From: Selenomonas sputigena_A
GTDB lineage: Bacteria; Bacillota; Negativicutes; Selenomonadales; Selenomonadaceae
DNA length: 64,000 nt
Direction: 5' to 3'
Assembly (NCBI RefSeq): GCF_051603425.1
Contig: NZ_CP194411.1
Location: forward strand, 186,001-250,000
Part shown: piece by piece, positions 36,116 to 43,998 of the stretch
Numbering within the stretch: the stretch's first letter is position 1
Layout: every line of letters starts with the position of its first letter
Position numbers and translations under genes: made by a program
The notes under the pieces: model-generated
Databases searched by the model: none
Seen by the model: only the letters and a program-made list of their open reading frames with translations
Told to the model about the DNA's origin: nothing

Positions 36116-37006
36116 CTATCCTTCCTTTTTCGTCGCACTGTCCTTATGCGCCAAGAGTTCCTGCAGCTCCTCGCCCGTGAATTGATAAGCCTCCCCGCAG
36201 AAATGGCAGCAAACCTCCGCTTTTCCGTCCTCGACGAGCGAGGCGAGGTCATCGCGTCCCAGGGACAGAAGCATCCCCTCGACACGTTCCTTCGAGCACT
36301 GACAGCGGAACGCAAGATCGGTTTCAGCAAGGAACTCGACCTTGCCGCAGCCCGCCATAATACGCTCGATCATCTGCTGCGTCGTCATGCCGCCGTGCAC
36401 CATATCGGATACGGCGGGGAGCACCGCCAGATTCTCTTCCACGTGTGCGATTGCTTCCTCCGACGCGCCCGGCAGGGGCTGCACGAAGAAGCCTCCCGCC
36501 GCCAACGCCGTGAGATCGGGCGCGACGAGCACGCCGAGGGCGATGGAAGACGGCGTTTGCTCTGAATCGTAGAGGTACTTCGTCAAATCCTCGGCAATCT
36601 CGCCCGTCAGGATTGCTGCAGAACCTGCAACAGGCTCCTTGAGGCCGGTAAAGCGCGTAACAGAGACGATGCCGGCTCCAATGCCGCCGCCCACATCGAT
36701 CTTCCCCTTCGCATTCAGCGGCAAATCCACTTTGGGATGTTCCACATAACCGCGCACGAATCCTTCGGGAGACGCATCCGCGACAACAAGTCCCAAAGGT
36801 CCGTCGCCTGCAAACTTCAAAGTCAGCGCTTCCTCATTCTTGAGATTCACCGCGAGGAGGAGCGCCCCCGTCATCGTGCGTCCCAGAGCCGCAGCCGCCA
36901 CGGGATGGCAGCCATGGCGGCGAATCGCCTCGTTGACAAGTCCCGTCGTGCATGCCGCGTAAATGCGAAAATCGCCCGCCACAGCCTTCGTCAATGTATC
37001 CTTCAA
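36116..37006 (-). CDS. hslO: Redox-regulated chaperone Hsp33
   Basis: Hsp33 is a holdase activated by oxidative unfolding. The frame has no suitable ATG: I choose TTG 37004-37006 (LKDTLTKAVAGDFRIYAA), which follows GGGAGG by about 10 bases and aligns with the usual Hsp33 N-terminus. The 296-residue product has the zinc-centre cysteines CQC (FRCQCSKERV) and CCHFC near the C-terminus (C-x-C..C-x2-C). GCHPVAAAALGRTMTGALLLA and GGMTTQQMIERI are family segments. The next gene downstream is the divergent-spaced secreted protein on the same strand. Confidence 0.93.
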   Translation of the reverse strand: MKDTLTKAVAGDFRIYAACTTGLVNEAIRRHGCHPVAAAALGRTMTGALLLAVNLKNEEALTLKFAGDGPLGLVVADASPEGFVRGYVEHPKVDLPLNAKGKIDVGGGIGAGIVSVTRFTGLKEPVAGSAAILTGEIAEDLTKYLYDSEQTPSSIALGVLVAPDLTALAAGGFFVQPLPGASEEAIAHVEENLAVLPAVSDMVHGGMTTQQMIERIMAGCGKVEFLAETDLAFRCQCSKERVEGMLLSLGRDDLASLVEDGKAEVCCHFCGEAYQFTGEELQELLAHKDSATKKEG

Positions 37007-37066
37007 ACTTATCTTCCTCCCGCACGCCCTGCAGCTCTTCCAGACAGATCTCACCGCAAAACAGCC

Positions 37067-37618
37067 TCATTCATCCCATGCATACAGGACAAGGACATCC
37101 GGCGCATGTACGGGATCGTGGAAAGACACGATCTTCCGCCCTGCCGCAGAGCACCAGGCCTGGTGCAGGACGCCGCCCCGTCCCTTTTCCCTTTCCTCCG
37201 TGGAAAAAAAGTGTCCGCACTCTTCTGCCGTGAGGCCGAGGCTCTCCAGAAAGAGCACAAACACACGCCGCATTTCCAGCGACTTCTTGCCGAGATCTCC
37301 CTCATTCTTGATAACAATGCTCGAAAGCGCCCCCGACCGGTTGACATGCAGGAATATGCGCTCTTTTTCATCCATCCCGATGAGTTTCGTCTCATATACG
37401 AGATAATTCTGCAGCTGTCTATGCCCCGACGCCAGCGGCGATGAAAGCCGCACGGGCGCCGCCGCCTGCTCGGCAAGCTCATTGTAGCGCCGGACAAAAC
37501 CTGCCGCATCCAAATCCGAAACGCGCACGGCATGGTTCGCCAGACAAACGCCCGGTCCTGTCACCAAGAAAACTCCGGCGATCAGAATGCCGCGCAAAAA
37601 TTTATGCCACAAAGTCAA
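37067..37618 (-). CDS. Secreted or membrane-anchored protein of unknown function
   Basis: The frame opens at ATG 37664-37666, but TTG 37616-37618 is better placed, 6 bases after GGGGAGG, and gives LTLWHKFLRGILIAGVFLVT, a signal peptide ending near CLANHA. The mature part of about 155 residues contains charged alpha/beta sequence with two isolated Cys (EECGHFF, HQAWCSAAG). I do not recognise the family. It lies 60 bases upstream of hslO on the same strand, so co-expression is possible. Confidence 0.65.
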   Translation of the reverse strand: MTLWHKFLRGILIAGVFLVTGPGVCLANHAVRVSDLDAAGFVRRYNELAEQAAAPVRLSSPLASGHRQLQNYLVYETKLIGMDEKERIFLHVNRSGALSSIVIKNEGDLGKKSLEMRRVFVLFLESLGLTAEECGHFFSTEEREKGRGGVLHQAWCSAAGRKIVSFHDPVHAPDVLVLYAWDE

Positions 37619-37741
37619 ATGACGCCTCCCCAAAGACTTTCCCCAAGTCACCATTTCAAAATACATGTTACATTATAGCACAAGAAGGCGGTGATACAAA
37701 GGGGATCCCGCTGCTTTCGTGCAGACAGGCACGAAAAGGAG

Positions 37742-37790
37742 CGGCAAATGAAAAAAGCAGGCCGTCGAGCCTGCTTTTTTTCATTTGCCG
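37742..37790. terminator. Bidirectional terminator at the symporter stop codon
   Basis: CGGCAAATGAAAAAAGCAGG and its complement flank a 6-base loop, with a T tract on both strands. It touches the symporter stop codon at 37791-37793 and ends that minus-strand transcript. Confidence 0.9.
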
Positions 37791-39101
37791 TCAAATTTCT
37801 GCCGGACGGGCTTCCTCTCTGTCGAGCGTTCCTTCGAGGTCGTGATCCGTCATGGCGCAGACGGCGGAATCGGACCAGACATTTTCCGCCGTCTCGATCA
37901 TGTCGATGATCGTGTAAATGGGAAGAATCACGCCCATAAGACCCAGCGGTGCTCCAAGCGACGACATCAGGGAAAGCGTCAGGAAGTAGCAGCCCATGGG
38001 TACGCCGGCATTGCCGATGGCGGCGAGGACTGCGACGAAGAGCCAGGTGACCATCGTTCCGAGCGTAAGCTCAAAGCCCGCATTCTGCATGACGAAGAGC
38101 GAAGTCACGAGGATGAAGGCCGCACAGCCGTTCATGTTGATCGTCGTACAGATCGGCAGCACGAAGCGCGAAACCGTCGGATTCACCTTGAGGTTCTTTT
38201 CCGCCGAAGCCAAGGTCACGGGCAAGGTGCCCGCCGAGCTTTTCGTAAAGAGCGCCACGGCGACGGCCGGCGCCATCTTGCGGAAGACGCGGAGCGGATT
38301 GAGACCGCGCACCAGCAGGAAAAGCGGCAGGATGATGAAGAACTGAATCAGATTGCCGCCGATGACGACAGCCGTGTACTTGCCGAGCGCACCGACGATG
38401 ACGCCGGCCTCGATCTGCGCCGAAAGCTGGGCGGCAAAAGCGAGGATGCCGACGGGCAGGATGAAGAGCAACGCGCGGATCAGCGTGAAGAGAAGCTCCT
38501 GTGCGCCATGGAGCGCCTTCAAAAGCGCCTCACGGTTCTCCGTCTTGGGCATGAAGGCGAGCGCAAGGCCGACAGACGCAGCAATGAGCATGACCGAGAG
38601 CACATTGCCCGAAAGGAAGGGCTGCAGCAGGTTGTTCGGGATGACCGAAAGGATGTGGTCGTAGTAGGAAAGCGTCCCCAGCTTCTGCGGCACATCGGCC
38701 ATGCCCGCGCCGATGACCTCGGCAGGCAGATTGCCCGGCGCAATCCAGAGATAAAGGGCGAGGCCGACAGCCGCCGCCGAGATCGTTGTCAAGAGCGTAT
38801 AGGTGACGGCATGGGCGAAGATGCGGCCCGTATCCTTCTTCGCTCCGAGCGCGGCAAGCGTCGTGATGACAGCGAGCGCGATGGTCGGCACGGCGATAAA
38901 CTGGAACAGGCGCGTGAACACCGTCGCGATGAAGTTGAAGAGTTCATTCAAAGGACCGATGTTCAGCCAGCCTAGGCCGGCGCCGACGATGAGCGCGAGA
39001 AACCACAGGACGAACTGTTTTCCCTGCCCGTTTCGGCGGCTTTTTTCTATGGCCGCCTGCGCCGTCTCCTCGACGGCCGCATTGTTCTTTTCTTCCGGCA
39101 T
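37791..39101 (-). CDS. Sodium:dicarboxylate (DAACS family) symporter
   Basis: The chosen ATG 39099-39101 (MPEEKNNAAVEE) gives 436 residues. It has about eight membrane helices plus re-entrant hairpins. The family motifs are FTKSSAGTLPVTLASAEKN (the serine-rich HP1 region) and TTINMNGCAAFI (the NMDGT-like unwound helix that binds substrate). Members import glutamate, aspartate, succinate, fumarate or Ser/Thr with sodium. In this organism uptake of succinate or fumarate feeding the propionate pathway is an attractive inference. It has its own consensus promoter and a strong terminator, so it is monocistronic. Confidence 0.88.
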   Translation of the reverse strand: MPEEKNNAAVEETAQAAIEKSRRNGQGKQFVLWFLALIVGAGLGWLNIGPLNELFNFIATVFTRLFQFIAVPTIALAVITTLAALGAKKDTGRIFAHAVTYTLLTTISAAAVGLALYLWIAPGNLPAEVIGAGMADVPQKLGTLSYYDHILSVIPNNLLQPFLSGNVLSVMLIAASVGLALAFMPKTENREALLKALHGAQELLFTLIRALLFILPVGILAFAAQLSAQIEAGVIVGALGKYTAVVIGGNLIQFFIILPLFLLVRGLNPLRVFRKMAPAVAVALFTKSSAGTLPVTLASAEKNLKVNPTVSRFVLPICTTINMNGCAAFILVTSLFVMQNAGFELTLGTMVTWLFVAVLAAIGNAGVPMGCYFLTLSLMSSLGAPLGLMGVILPIYTIIDMIETAENVWSDSAVCAMTDHDLEGTLDREEARPAEI

Positions 39102-39213
39102 AATACCCCTTCTTTCTGCGCCTTGGAGAAAGACTCCGCCAGACGCCGTCAAATCATCCGCCGCTTTCCGAAGGAGCGGCGGATATAATTCATATAAATA
39201 TAGTATGATTTAT

Positions 39214-39242
39214 ATTATACAAGCCTTTTCTTCCCTTGTCAA
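39214..39242 (-). promoter_or_regulatory. Consensus promoter of the symporter gene
   Basis: -35 TTGACA (39237-39242), exactly 17 bp, -10 TATAAT (39214-39219): a perfect sigma-70 type promoter, leaving a leader of about 105 nt. Confidence 0.9.
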
Positions 39243-39274
39243 CGGCTATCCTGCCAAAGCCCCGAAAACGCAGA

Positions 39275-39305
39275 AAGCATCGGCCAGCCCTCACAGCCGA
39301 TGCTT
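39275..39305 (-). terminator. Terminator of the GHKL cassette
   Basis: AAGCATCGGC / GCCGATGCTT stem with an 11-base loop, followed by TTCTGCGTTTTC on the minus strand. It lies about 40 bases after the last cassette gene. Confidence 0.65.
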
Positions 39306-39346
39306 CCGCATGACCCGGCAGCAGCAAAGATCCCGACGCCGAAATA

Positions 39347-40102
39347 TCACATCGCCGTCCACAGCGATTTCTCTTTTTTCAGATAGGCTTCCAGGCGGGC
39401 TTCGATCTCCTCCTGCTCCAGCATGTCGACGAGCGTCAGGGAGGACATCGCGTTCAGATGACGCAGCAATGCTTGGAAATGCTCGCGCTTGAGCTTGTGT
39501 CCCGCTTTTTCGAAGCGCTGCAGCACCGAGAGGACAGCGAGACGCGTTTCCCTGCGGCTCATGAGGCTGCTGGAAGCAAACAGCACGATTTGCGAGGGGA
39601 ACGCGGTCTGTGCGAGCACGGGCAGGAGGTCGAACGCATCCCGGCGGCTTTCATCACAGACCATGAAGCCGGCCCACCAAAGCCGCGCGAGCGGATGCAC
39701 AAAGAGGGAGCGTCGCCGCCCCTGCGAGAAAAAGAACGCGCTGCGGATGCCCTGTATTTTGCCTTCCCGAAAATCGCTTTCCTTCCGATAGCGGATATAA
39801 TGCCAAAACAGAGTATGGGCAAGTCCCGCCCAGAACCGCTCATCCGCCGCCACACAGGGAGAAAGGCCGCGCCATGCACCGTAGAGGCGGCGCACATTTT
39901 CGATATCCGTGACCGAAAAGCTGCCTTCTGCCAAAAGCTCCACAGGGGACAGTCCCGCGAGTTCCGCCTTCTCCAAATAGCCCATTTTCTCCAGATGCTC
40001 CAGCATGGCTCCGCTGTCCTCCTGGCAATAAAGCGCCCGATGCTCCTCCACATGCGTCTTCATATCATCGATGCCAGCCTGCCGCAAGAAGCTTATTTCC
40101 AT
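39347..40102 (-). CDS. Uncharacterised helical protein, third gene of the GHKL cassette (251 aa)
   Basis: ATG 40100-40102 lies 7 bases after AGGAGG and overlaps the stop of the preceding gene by 10 bases. The 251 residues look mostly alpha-helical, with no signal peptide or membrane segment. N-terminal heptad-like repeats (MLEHLEKMGYLEKAELAGL) are followed by a Trp/His-rich middle (RFWAGLAHTLFWHYIRYRK, HPLARLWWAGFMVCDESRRD) and a charged helical end (LEQEEIEARLEAYLKKEKS). I see no catalytic motif I can trust and do not recognise the family. Tight overlap with the two genes before it indicates a shared function. Confidence 0.8.
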   Translation of the reverse strand: MEISFLRQAGIDDMKTHVEEHRALYCQEDSGAMLEHLEKMGYLEKAELAGLSPVELLAEGSFSVTDIENVRRLYGAWRGLSPCVAADERFWAGLAHTLFWHYIRYRKESDFREGKIQGIRSAFFFSQGRRRSLFVHPLARLWWAGFMVCDESRRDAFDLLPVLAQTAFPSQIVLFASSSLMSRRETRLAVLSVLQRFEKAGHKLKREHFQALLRHLNAMSSLTLVDMLEQEEIEARLEAYLKKEKSLWTAM

Positions 40103-40956
40103 TGTCCCGCCTCCTGTTCCGCCAAATCCTCAAGCTCCTGGAAGGAGCGGTTTACAGGATCCCGGAAGAGCTTCTGTGCAATCTCGAGAACATCGGCGCC
40201 ATCATCCTCAATGGCAAGCTGCTGCTTCTCCAGAATTTCCAAAAGCACCCGCTCCCAGCGCTTTCCGAGCTCCACTCCCGCCCGCAGATCCCCGCGCAGC
40301 CGTTCCAAAGCAGCGACAAGCGCGGGCAGGATCGTACCTGCAAGAAACGTCGCCGCATAGGTGTTCTTCGCGTAGCGGCGGTATATATCGTAGAGGCCGC
40401 GCGGCAGGCGCACGACGATGTAATCCGAACTGCAGTCGATGCGCAGCGCTGCATATCCGGCTTCCCGCTCAAAAGGCTCAAGACGGATGATTGACGGCAA
40501 GGTCTCCGCTTCCTCCGGCGCTGCAAGAATGAATTCCGTCGTCTCGTCAAGCGCCAGGATATGACCGCGTGCAAAGGAGAAGCTCATCCCTTCATAGATT
40601 TCGTGGAAATCGTCGCTCGTATAGCCCCGGATTTCCGTCTTTGCCACGATAAACGGCGTGACTTGCAGCACGCCGCAGACCTCGTCTGCAGAAAGCTCCA
40701 GGCGAAAGCTCTCGTCGTTCAGCTCAAAGAGACGGCGATACGACGTGATCGGCGATTCAAGATGCAGGGCGTAGCCGACGAGCCCCGCCTGCAGGAGCTT
40801 CTTCAGCGCCGGGCAGCGCAGTACGGCACGAAACTCAAGGCGGAGCTTCCCTCCCTCCGCCTTGAGTTCGGCAATGCCGTCAAAGGATGCGGTCCGATAA
40901 TTGTCATTCGTCTTCGCGAGCAGCGGGTACGGCGTGAGCCGCCCTCGAATCTTCAA
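40093..40956 (-). CDS. Uncharacterised beta-rich protein, second gene of the GHKL cassette (287 aa)
   Basis: The start is a TTG at 40954-40956 preceded by GGAGG at a 9-base distance, inside the 3' end of the ATPase gene (53-base overlap). The 287-residue protein begins MKIRGRLTPYPLLAKTNDNY. Alternating hydrophobic stretches suggest beta structure in the first 170 residues (LRLEFRAVLRC, SFRLELSADEVCGVLQVTPFIVAKTEIRGYTSDDFHE), followed by helices (YAATFLAGTILPALVAALERLRG) and an acidic end. No nuclease, kinase or protease motif is evident. It is soluble by appearance. I cannot place the family; coupling to the ATPase suggests a complex. Confidence 0.8.
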   Translation of the reverse strand: MKIRGRLTPYPLLAKTNDNYRTASFDGIAELKAEGGKLRLEFRAVLRCPALKKLLQAGLVGYALHLESPITSYRRLFELNDESFRLELSADEVCGVLQVTPFIVAKTEIRGYTSDDFHEIYEGMSFSFARGHILALDETTEFILAAPEEAETLPSIIRLEPFEREAGYAALRIDCSSDYIVVRLPRGLYDIYRRYAKNTYAATFLAGTILPALVAALERLRGDLRAGVELGKRWERVLLEILEKQQLAIEDDGADVLEIAQKLFRDPVNRSFQELEDLAEQEAGQWK

Positions 40957-42763
40957 TATATTTCGCCTCCATCATGCAGTAATCGGTATAAGCCATCGTA
41001 TATTCCACAATGATTTTCGCGCCCTTCGCGACGTTTTGCAGGACGATGGCGTTTCCCCCAAAGCTCTCGATTCTGGCGCGCGCCCGTCCCATGAGCTCGG
41101 CCTCCAGCAGGCGCACCGGCACATCGGCCTGCTCGCCCGCAAGAAAAAGCTCGAGCCTGGCCCGTTCTGTCCGACGCGGCGCCATGAAGCTCAGGCGCTG
41201 GCGCCCCTTTTCGCGGTCGAGGCAGAGGGTGCGCATATGCAGCGGCGTATCGCGCAGCCGTTTTCCCACGACAGGCAGATCCTTCTTCTTTCGCACCTTT
41301 GCGATCTTGTTGCCGAGCGTCTCCCTGTCTTTTTCCCCGCGCTTCGCCAGCATCCCGCGCACCGCCGCATTCTCCATGTCGGGCAGGAACGCTCCTGCGC
41401 CAAAGGCGTCGATGCCCAGTTCATCCTCGGACGCCAGGCAGCTTCGCACCTTTTCCTTGAGATACTTCCTGAGCCCCGCATACATTTCCTTCGCACGCTT
41501 TTCCTGCGCCGCATCCTGCAATATGCCGGGCTCCCATGCATCATGCGAAGGAACCTCGATCTGACGGAAAGCCCGTCCCATTTCGTTGTCATGAATCAGG
41601 AAGATCCCCGTGAAATCAATGCCGCTCGGGAAACCCTTTTGCTCAAAGAGCTTCATGCCGATATGGCGCGACATCAGGATCCTCCGGTTCAATCCATCCC
41701 CTTTGGTGAGAAAGAGCGTCGCCGCGCCGTCAGGAAAGCCATATTTCCCGCCATATTCCGAAGCCTTGAGCTCGATGCGCTGCGCCGCTTCGTCCTCAGC
41801 GAGGAGGATCCGCGCATAGCGCTGCATCATGCGGTTTTCCTCATAATATTCCTTATGATGCGGACTTCCCGGCAGCTTTTCCACCGGCAGGCTGTCCGCA
41901 TAAAGACCGATATTGTTCCTGGCGATGCGCTGCTTGCCGATTTCCACCTCAAGATGTCCGAGCCAGATGGAGAGCAGGAAATTGTCGAGCACGGCACGGA
42001 TCATCTCCTGCTGCATATCCTCCAGCGGCACGAGGCCCATGACAAAGATATCCGTGCCGCTCGTGCGCCGCCAGAAATCCGGGTCGAGCTCGAAGATGTC
42101 CAGAAGCGCCTTCTTGTTCTCATCGCTGTAATAGACCGTTCCCGTCGTCCAGCGATCTTCCTCGTCCTTATACGAAACAAGCTTGGCGACGCCGGTATAC
42201 GACTTCACCCCATCCGCAGCAAGCGAAGCAAAAAAAGCCGTGCGCAGCTCCGAGCAGCTGTAGACCACAGCCTTGCCGATGCCGAAGCTGCCGCCCGCAT
42301 TCGCCTCCTTCTGCACCGAAAATCCCTGCTCCTTGACGAGGCCGCTCCAAAGCGATCCCTTCTCTCCCGCCATTGCCCCCTCGAGGCCGCGCGTACGGAA
42401 ATCGCTGATGCGCAGCACCGAAATCCGCTCCTCCTTCATCAGGTCGCGCGCCCGCTGAAAGACCTCGCGGCTCGTCCTGTCATCCTCATTGCTCTCCTGA
42501 CAGCGTTTGAGAATCTCCCGGAACTGCTCGCGCCCCGGGAACTTCTCCTGCGGGATGTCAAAGGCATGGAAGGCCACGATGACCGGCCCCTCCGCATCCT
42601 CGCGCCTCGCATCGAGCGAATTCTGTACGGTCTCGCGAACGAGATAATGGATCGTCCGTATGCCGAAGGAAACGCGTGCCAGATCATTGATGCCGACAAG
42701 TTCCCCGCTGTCGTTTAGCGGCGCACGCCATTCGCCTTTTTTTCTGTCCATGAAAGAAAACAT
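40904..42763 (-). CDS. GHKL (Hsp90/MutL-type) ATPase, first gene of the cassette (619 aa)
   Basis: The 619-residue protein has an N-terminal Bergerat ATP-binding fold: N-box RETVQNSLDA (43-52, Glu44 and Asn48 as catalytic/metal residues), a G1-like ISDFRTRGLEG (119-129) and G2 loop GGSFGIGK (157-164). A MutL/MORC-like transducer region follows, then about 300 residues without recognised motifs (DGAATLFLTKGDGLNRRILMS, FGAGAFLPDMENAAVRGMLA). It lacks His-kinase and chaperone hallmarks. GHKL ATPases of this general kind occur in bacterial defence and restriction-linked operons. The start is ATG 42761-42763 behind GGGGTGAAG. The MITE-like element lies directly upstream. Confidence 0.85.
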   Translation of the reverse strand: MFSFMDRKKGEWRAPLNDSGELVGINDLARVSFGIRTIHYLVRETVQNSLDARREDAEGPVIVAFHAFDIPQEKFPGREQFREILKRCQESNEDDRTSREVFQRARDLMKEERISVLRISDFRTRGLEGAMAGEKGSLWSGLVKEQGFSVQKEANAGGSFGIGKAVVYSCSELRTAFFASLAADGVKSYTGVAKLVSYKDEEDRWTTGTVYYSDENKKALLDIFELDPDFWRRTSGTDIFVMGLVPLEDMQQEMIRAVLDNFLLSIWLGHLEVEIGKQRIARNNIGLYADSLPVEKLPGSPHHKEYYEENRMMQRYARILLAEDEAAQRIELKASEYGGKYGFPDGAATLFLTKGDGLNRRILMSRHIGMKLFEQKGFPSGIDFTGIFLIHDNEMGRAFRQIEVPSHDAWEPGILQDAAQEKRAKEMYAGLRKYLKEKVRSCLASEDELGIDAFGAGAFLPDMENAAVRGMLAKRGEKDRETLGNKIAKVRKKKDLPVVGKRLRDTPLHMRTLCLDREKGRQRLSFMAPRRTERARLELFLAGEQADVPVRLLEAELMGRARARIESFGGNAIVLQNVAKGAKIIVEYTMAYTDYCMMEAKYIEDSRAAHAVPAAREDE

Positions 42764-42789
42764 CGCTTCACCCCATTCTCATACCATGT

Positions 42790-43053
42790 TTCTTGGGAAT
42801 TGCTGATAAAAGGAAGTCCGGATCTGCACGGATCCGCTGCATCTATCCGGGAACAAGCTGCACGCACAGACGTCCGGCTTTGGGACATTGTGCGCCGCCC
42901 TTACGTGAAAGCGACCGATCGGTCCCGCCTCCGGCCCGGCCTCTTGGGGTTTCAGGGCAAGCCGCAGGCGCAGCAGCGCTGCGTCGGGGATTTGTCAACG
43001 ACGAGAGCAGCCGTGTGAAGATCGGCGGCTGAATTTATCAGTGCTTCCTTAGT
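42790..43053. mobile_element. MITE-like element with short terminal inverted repeats
   Basis: The left end GGGAATTGCTGATAAAAGGA and the right end (complement) AAGGAAGCACTGATAAATTC are inverted and share GGAA..GCTGATAAA or ACTGATAAA. The interior (about 260 bp) has no gene but contains a diverged copy of the 107-bp repeat module in reverse (42883-42954). Related end sequences occur at 14415-14485 and 20528-20562. Non-autonomous mobile repeat is the best description. Confidence 0.6.
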
Positions 43054-43252
43054 ATAGCAAACTAACTGCAAGGAAACAATGCCGACTTGCCCGCGGAACC
43101 TCCACGGCACCGCACGGAAAGCCGCACGGTGCAGCGCTGCAAAAACAATTCCGCGTGCCGGCGGAGCGGCTGCCGCTGTCCATCCGCTTCCTGAGCCACA
43201 GCATCCAAATATTAACAAAAGCTAAATATTGCAAATATTTTTGGTTTTCCCC

Positions 43253-43280
43253 TTGCATCCCCCTTTCAATATGGTATAAT
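43253..43280 (+). promoter_or_regulatory. Promoter of the 43.3-kb non-coding RNA
   Basis: -35 TTGCAT (43253-43258), 16-bp spacer, -10 TATAAT (43275-43280). Confidence 0.75.
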
Positions 43281-43286
43281 AAAAGT

Positions 43287-43461
43287 GCGGCAGGTGGACT
43301 AAGCGTCATCCCGCCTTAAGTGCCGTACCTTACTAACCACCAGAAGGAATCATCGCGTATGGTTCCTCCTGGTGGCAATATAAGCGAGTCTTCTGAGGCT
43401 CGCGGCTGCAAGGCCAAACGAAAAGGGCAGGCGTCGAAGCATTCGCTTTGACGCCTGTTTT
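43287..43461 (+). ncRNA. Promoter-to-terminator non-coding RNA, 6S-like size
   Basis: About 175 nt between a good promoter and an intrinsic terminator (CAGGCGTCGAAG / CTTTGACGCCTG then TTTTTT, 43423-43460), with no reading frame. A strong central hairpin pairs CCACCAG-AAGGAA with TTCCTCCTGGTGG (43338-43374). A 5' stem pairs GTGCGGCA with TGCCGTAC, and a 3' stem pairs GCGAG with CTCGC. Size, central stem and stand-alone expression recall 6S RNA, but I could not confirm the closing helix, so the identity is open. The next gene has its own promoter, so it is not simply a leader. Confidence 0.6.
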
Positions 43462-43490
43462 TTGCGCCGACGAAGAAGTTGTGCTATAAT
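43462..43490 (+). promoter_or_regulatory. Promoter of the small basic protein
   Basis: -35 TTGCGC (43462-43467, within the end of the previous terminator region), 17-bp spacer, -10 TATAAT (43485-43490). Confidence 0.7.
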
Positions 43491-43557
43491 AAGGCTCATG
43501 CGGCAAGCCCGCATGGACTTTATATTTTATTTATCCCGCAAGAAAGGAGTTCTTTTT

Positions 43558-43905
43558 ATGCCAACAGCAACGAAATCATCTATCGCAGCAAAAGCCGCAG
43601 CGCCGAAGAAAAGCGCCGCGCCGCGCACACGGAAAGCGTCGAATGTCGCGTATATCTTCTTCAACTGCGATGCCGACAAATCCCGCGACTCAATGAACAT
43701 CTTCTATAACCACGAGATTTATCGCGACACACAGGCCTCGCGCAAGGCATTGTGGAAGAAGGTGCAGACCGAGCAGGATGCCGAGCGCATCCAGATTGCC
43801 GAGAGCGACATGGAAGATGTCCGCACGGCCATTCTCGAGAGCAACCCGGCAGAGGCCAGCCAGTACATCCGCTTCGGCGCCATTGAGACAGTCGCCTGCC
43901 ACTGA
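43558..43905 (+). CDS. Small protein with basic Ala/Lys-rich N-terminus, unknown function (115 aa)
   Basis: ATG 43558-43560 follows AAGGAGT. The first 35 residues are Ala/Lys/Arg/Ser-rich (MPTATKSSIAAKAAAPKKSA), like the nucleic-acid-binding tails of histone-like proteins. The rest is a soluble, acidic, helical domain (SNVAYIFFNCDADKSRDSMN, QTEQDAERIQIAESDMEDVR) with two Cys. I do not recognise the family. It has its own promoter and a strong terminator and is one of very few plus-strand genes here. Confidence 0.75.
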   Translation: MPTATKSSIAAKAAAPKKSAAPRTRKASNVAYIFFNCDADKSRDSMNIFYNHEIYRDTQASRKALWKKVQTEQDAERIQIAESDMEDVRTAILESNPAEASQYIRFGAIETVACH

Positions 43906-43950
43906 CGGCAGAGCTGCACACCAAGATTCATTTTTTGCTTCATGAGATCG

Positions 43951-43998
43951 ACCGCTTGCCCGAATCCTGACGATTCCAGGGCAGCGGTTATTTTTTTT
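43951..43998 (+). terminator. Terminator after the small basic protein
   Basis: ACCGCTTGCCC-GAATC pairs with GATTC-CAGGGCAGCGGT around CTGAC, followed by eight T. It overlaps the 3' end of the convergent TonB-like gene. Confidence 0.85.

Noticed and set aside
40901..42718. 605-codon plus-strand frame opposite the GHKL ATPase
   Set aside because: The minus-strand frame has GHKL motifs, ribosome site and coupled neighbours; the plus-strand product is Arg/Leu/His-rich and motif-free.
39347..42763. Cassette as Zorya, Wadjet, Septu or DISARM
   Set aside because: None of the required partners (MotA/B-like, SMC-like, HNH or helicase/methylase proteins) is recognisable in the three genes.
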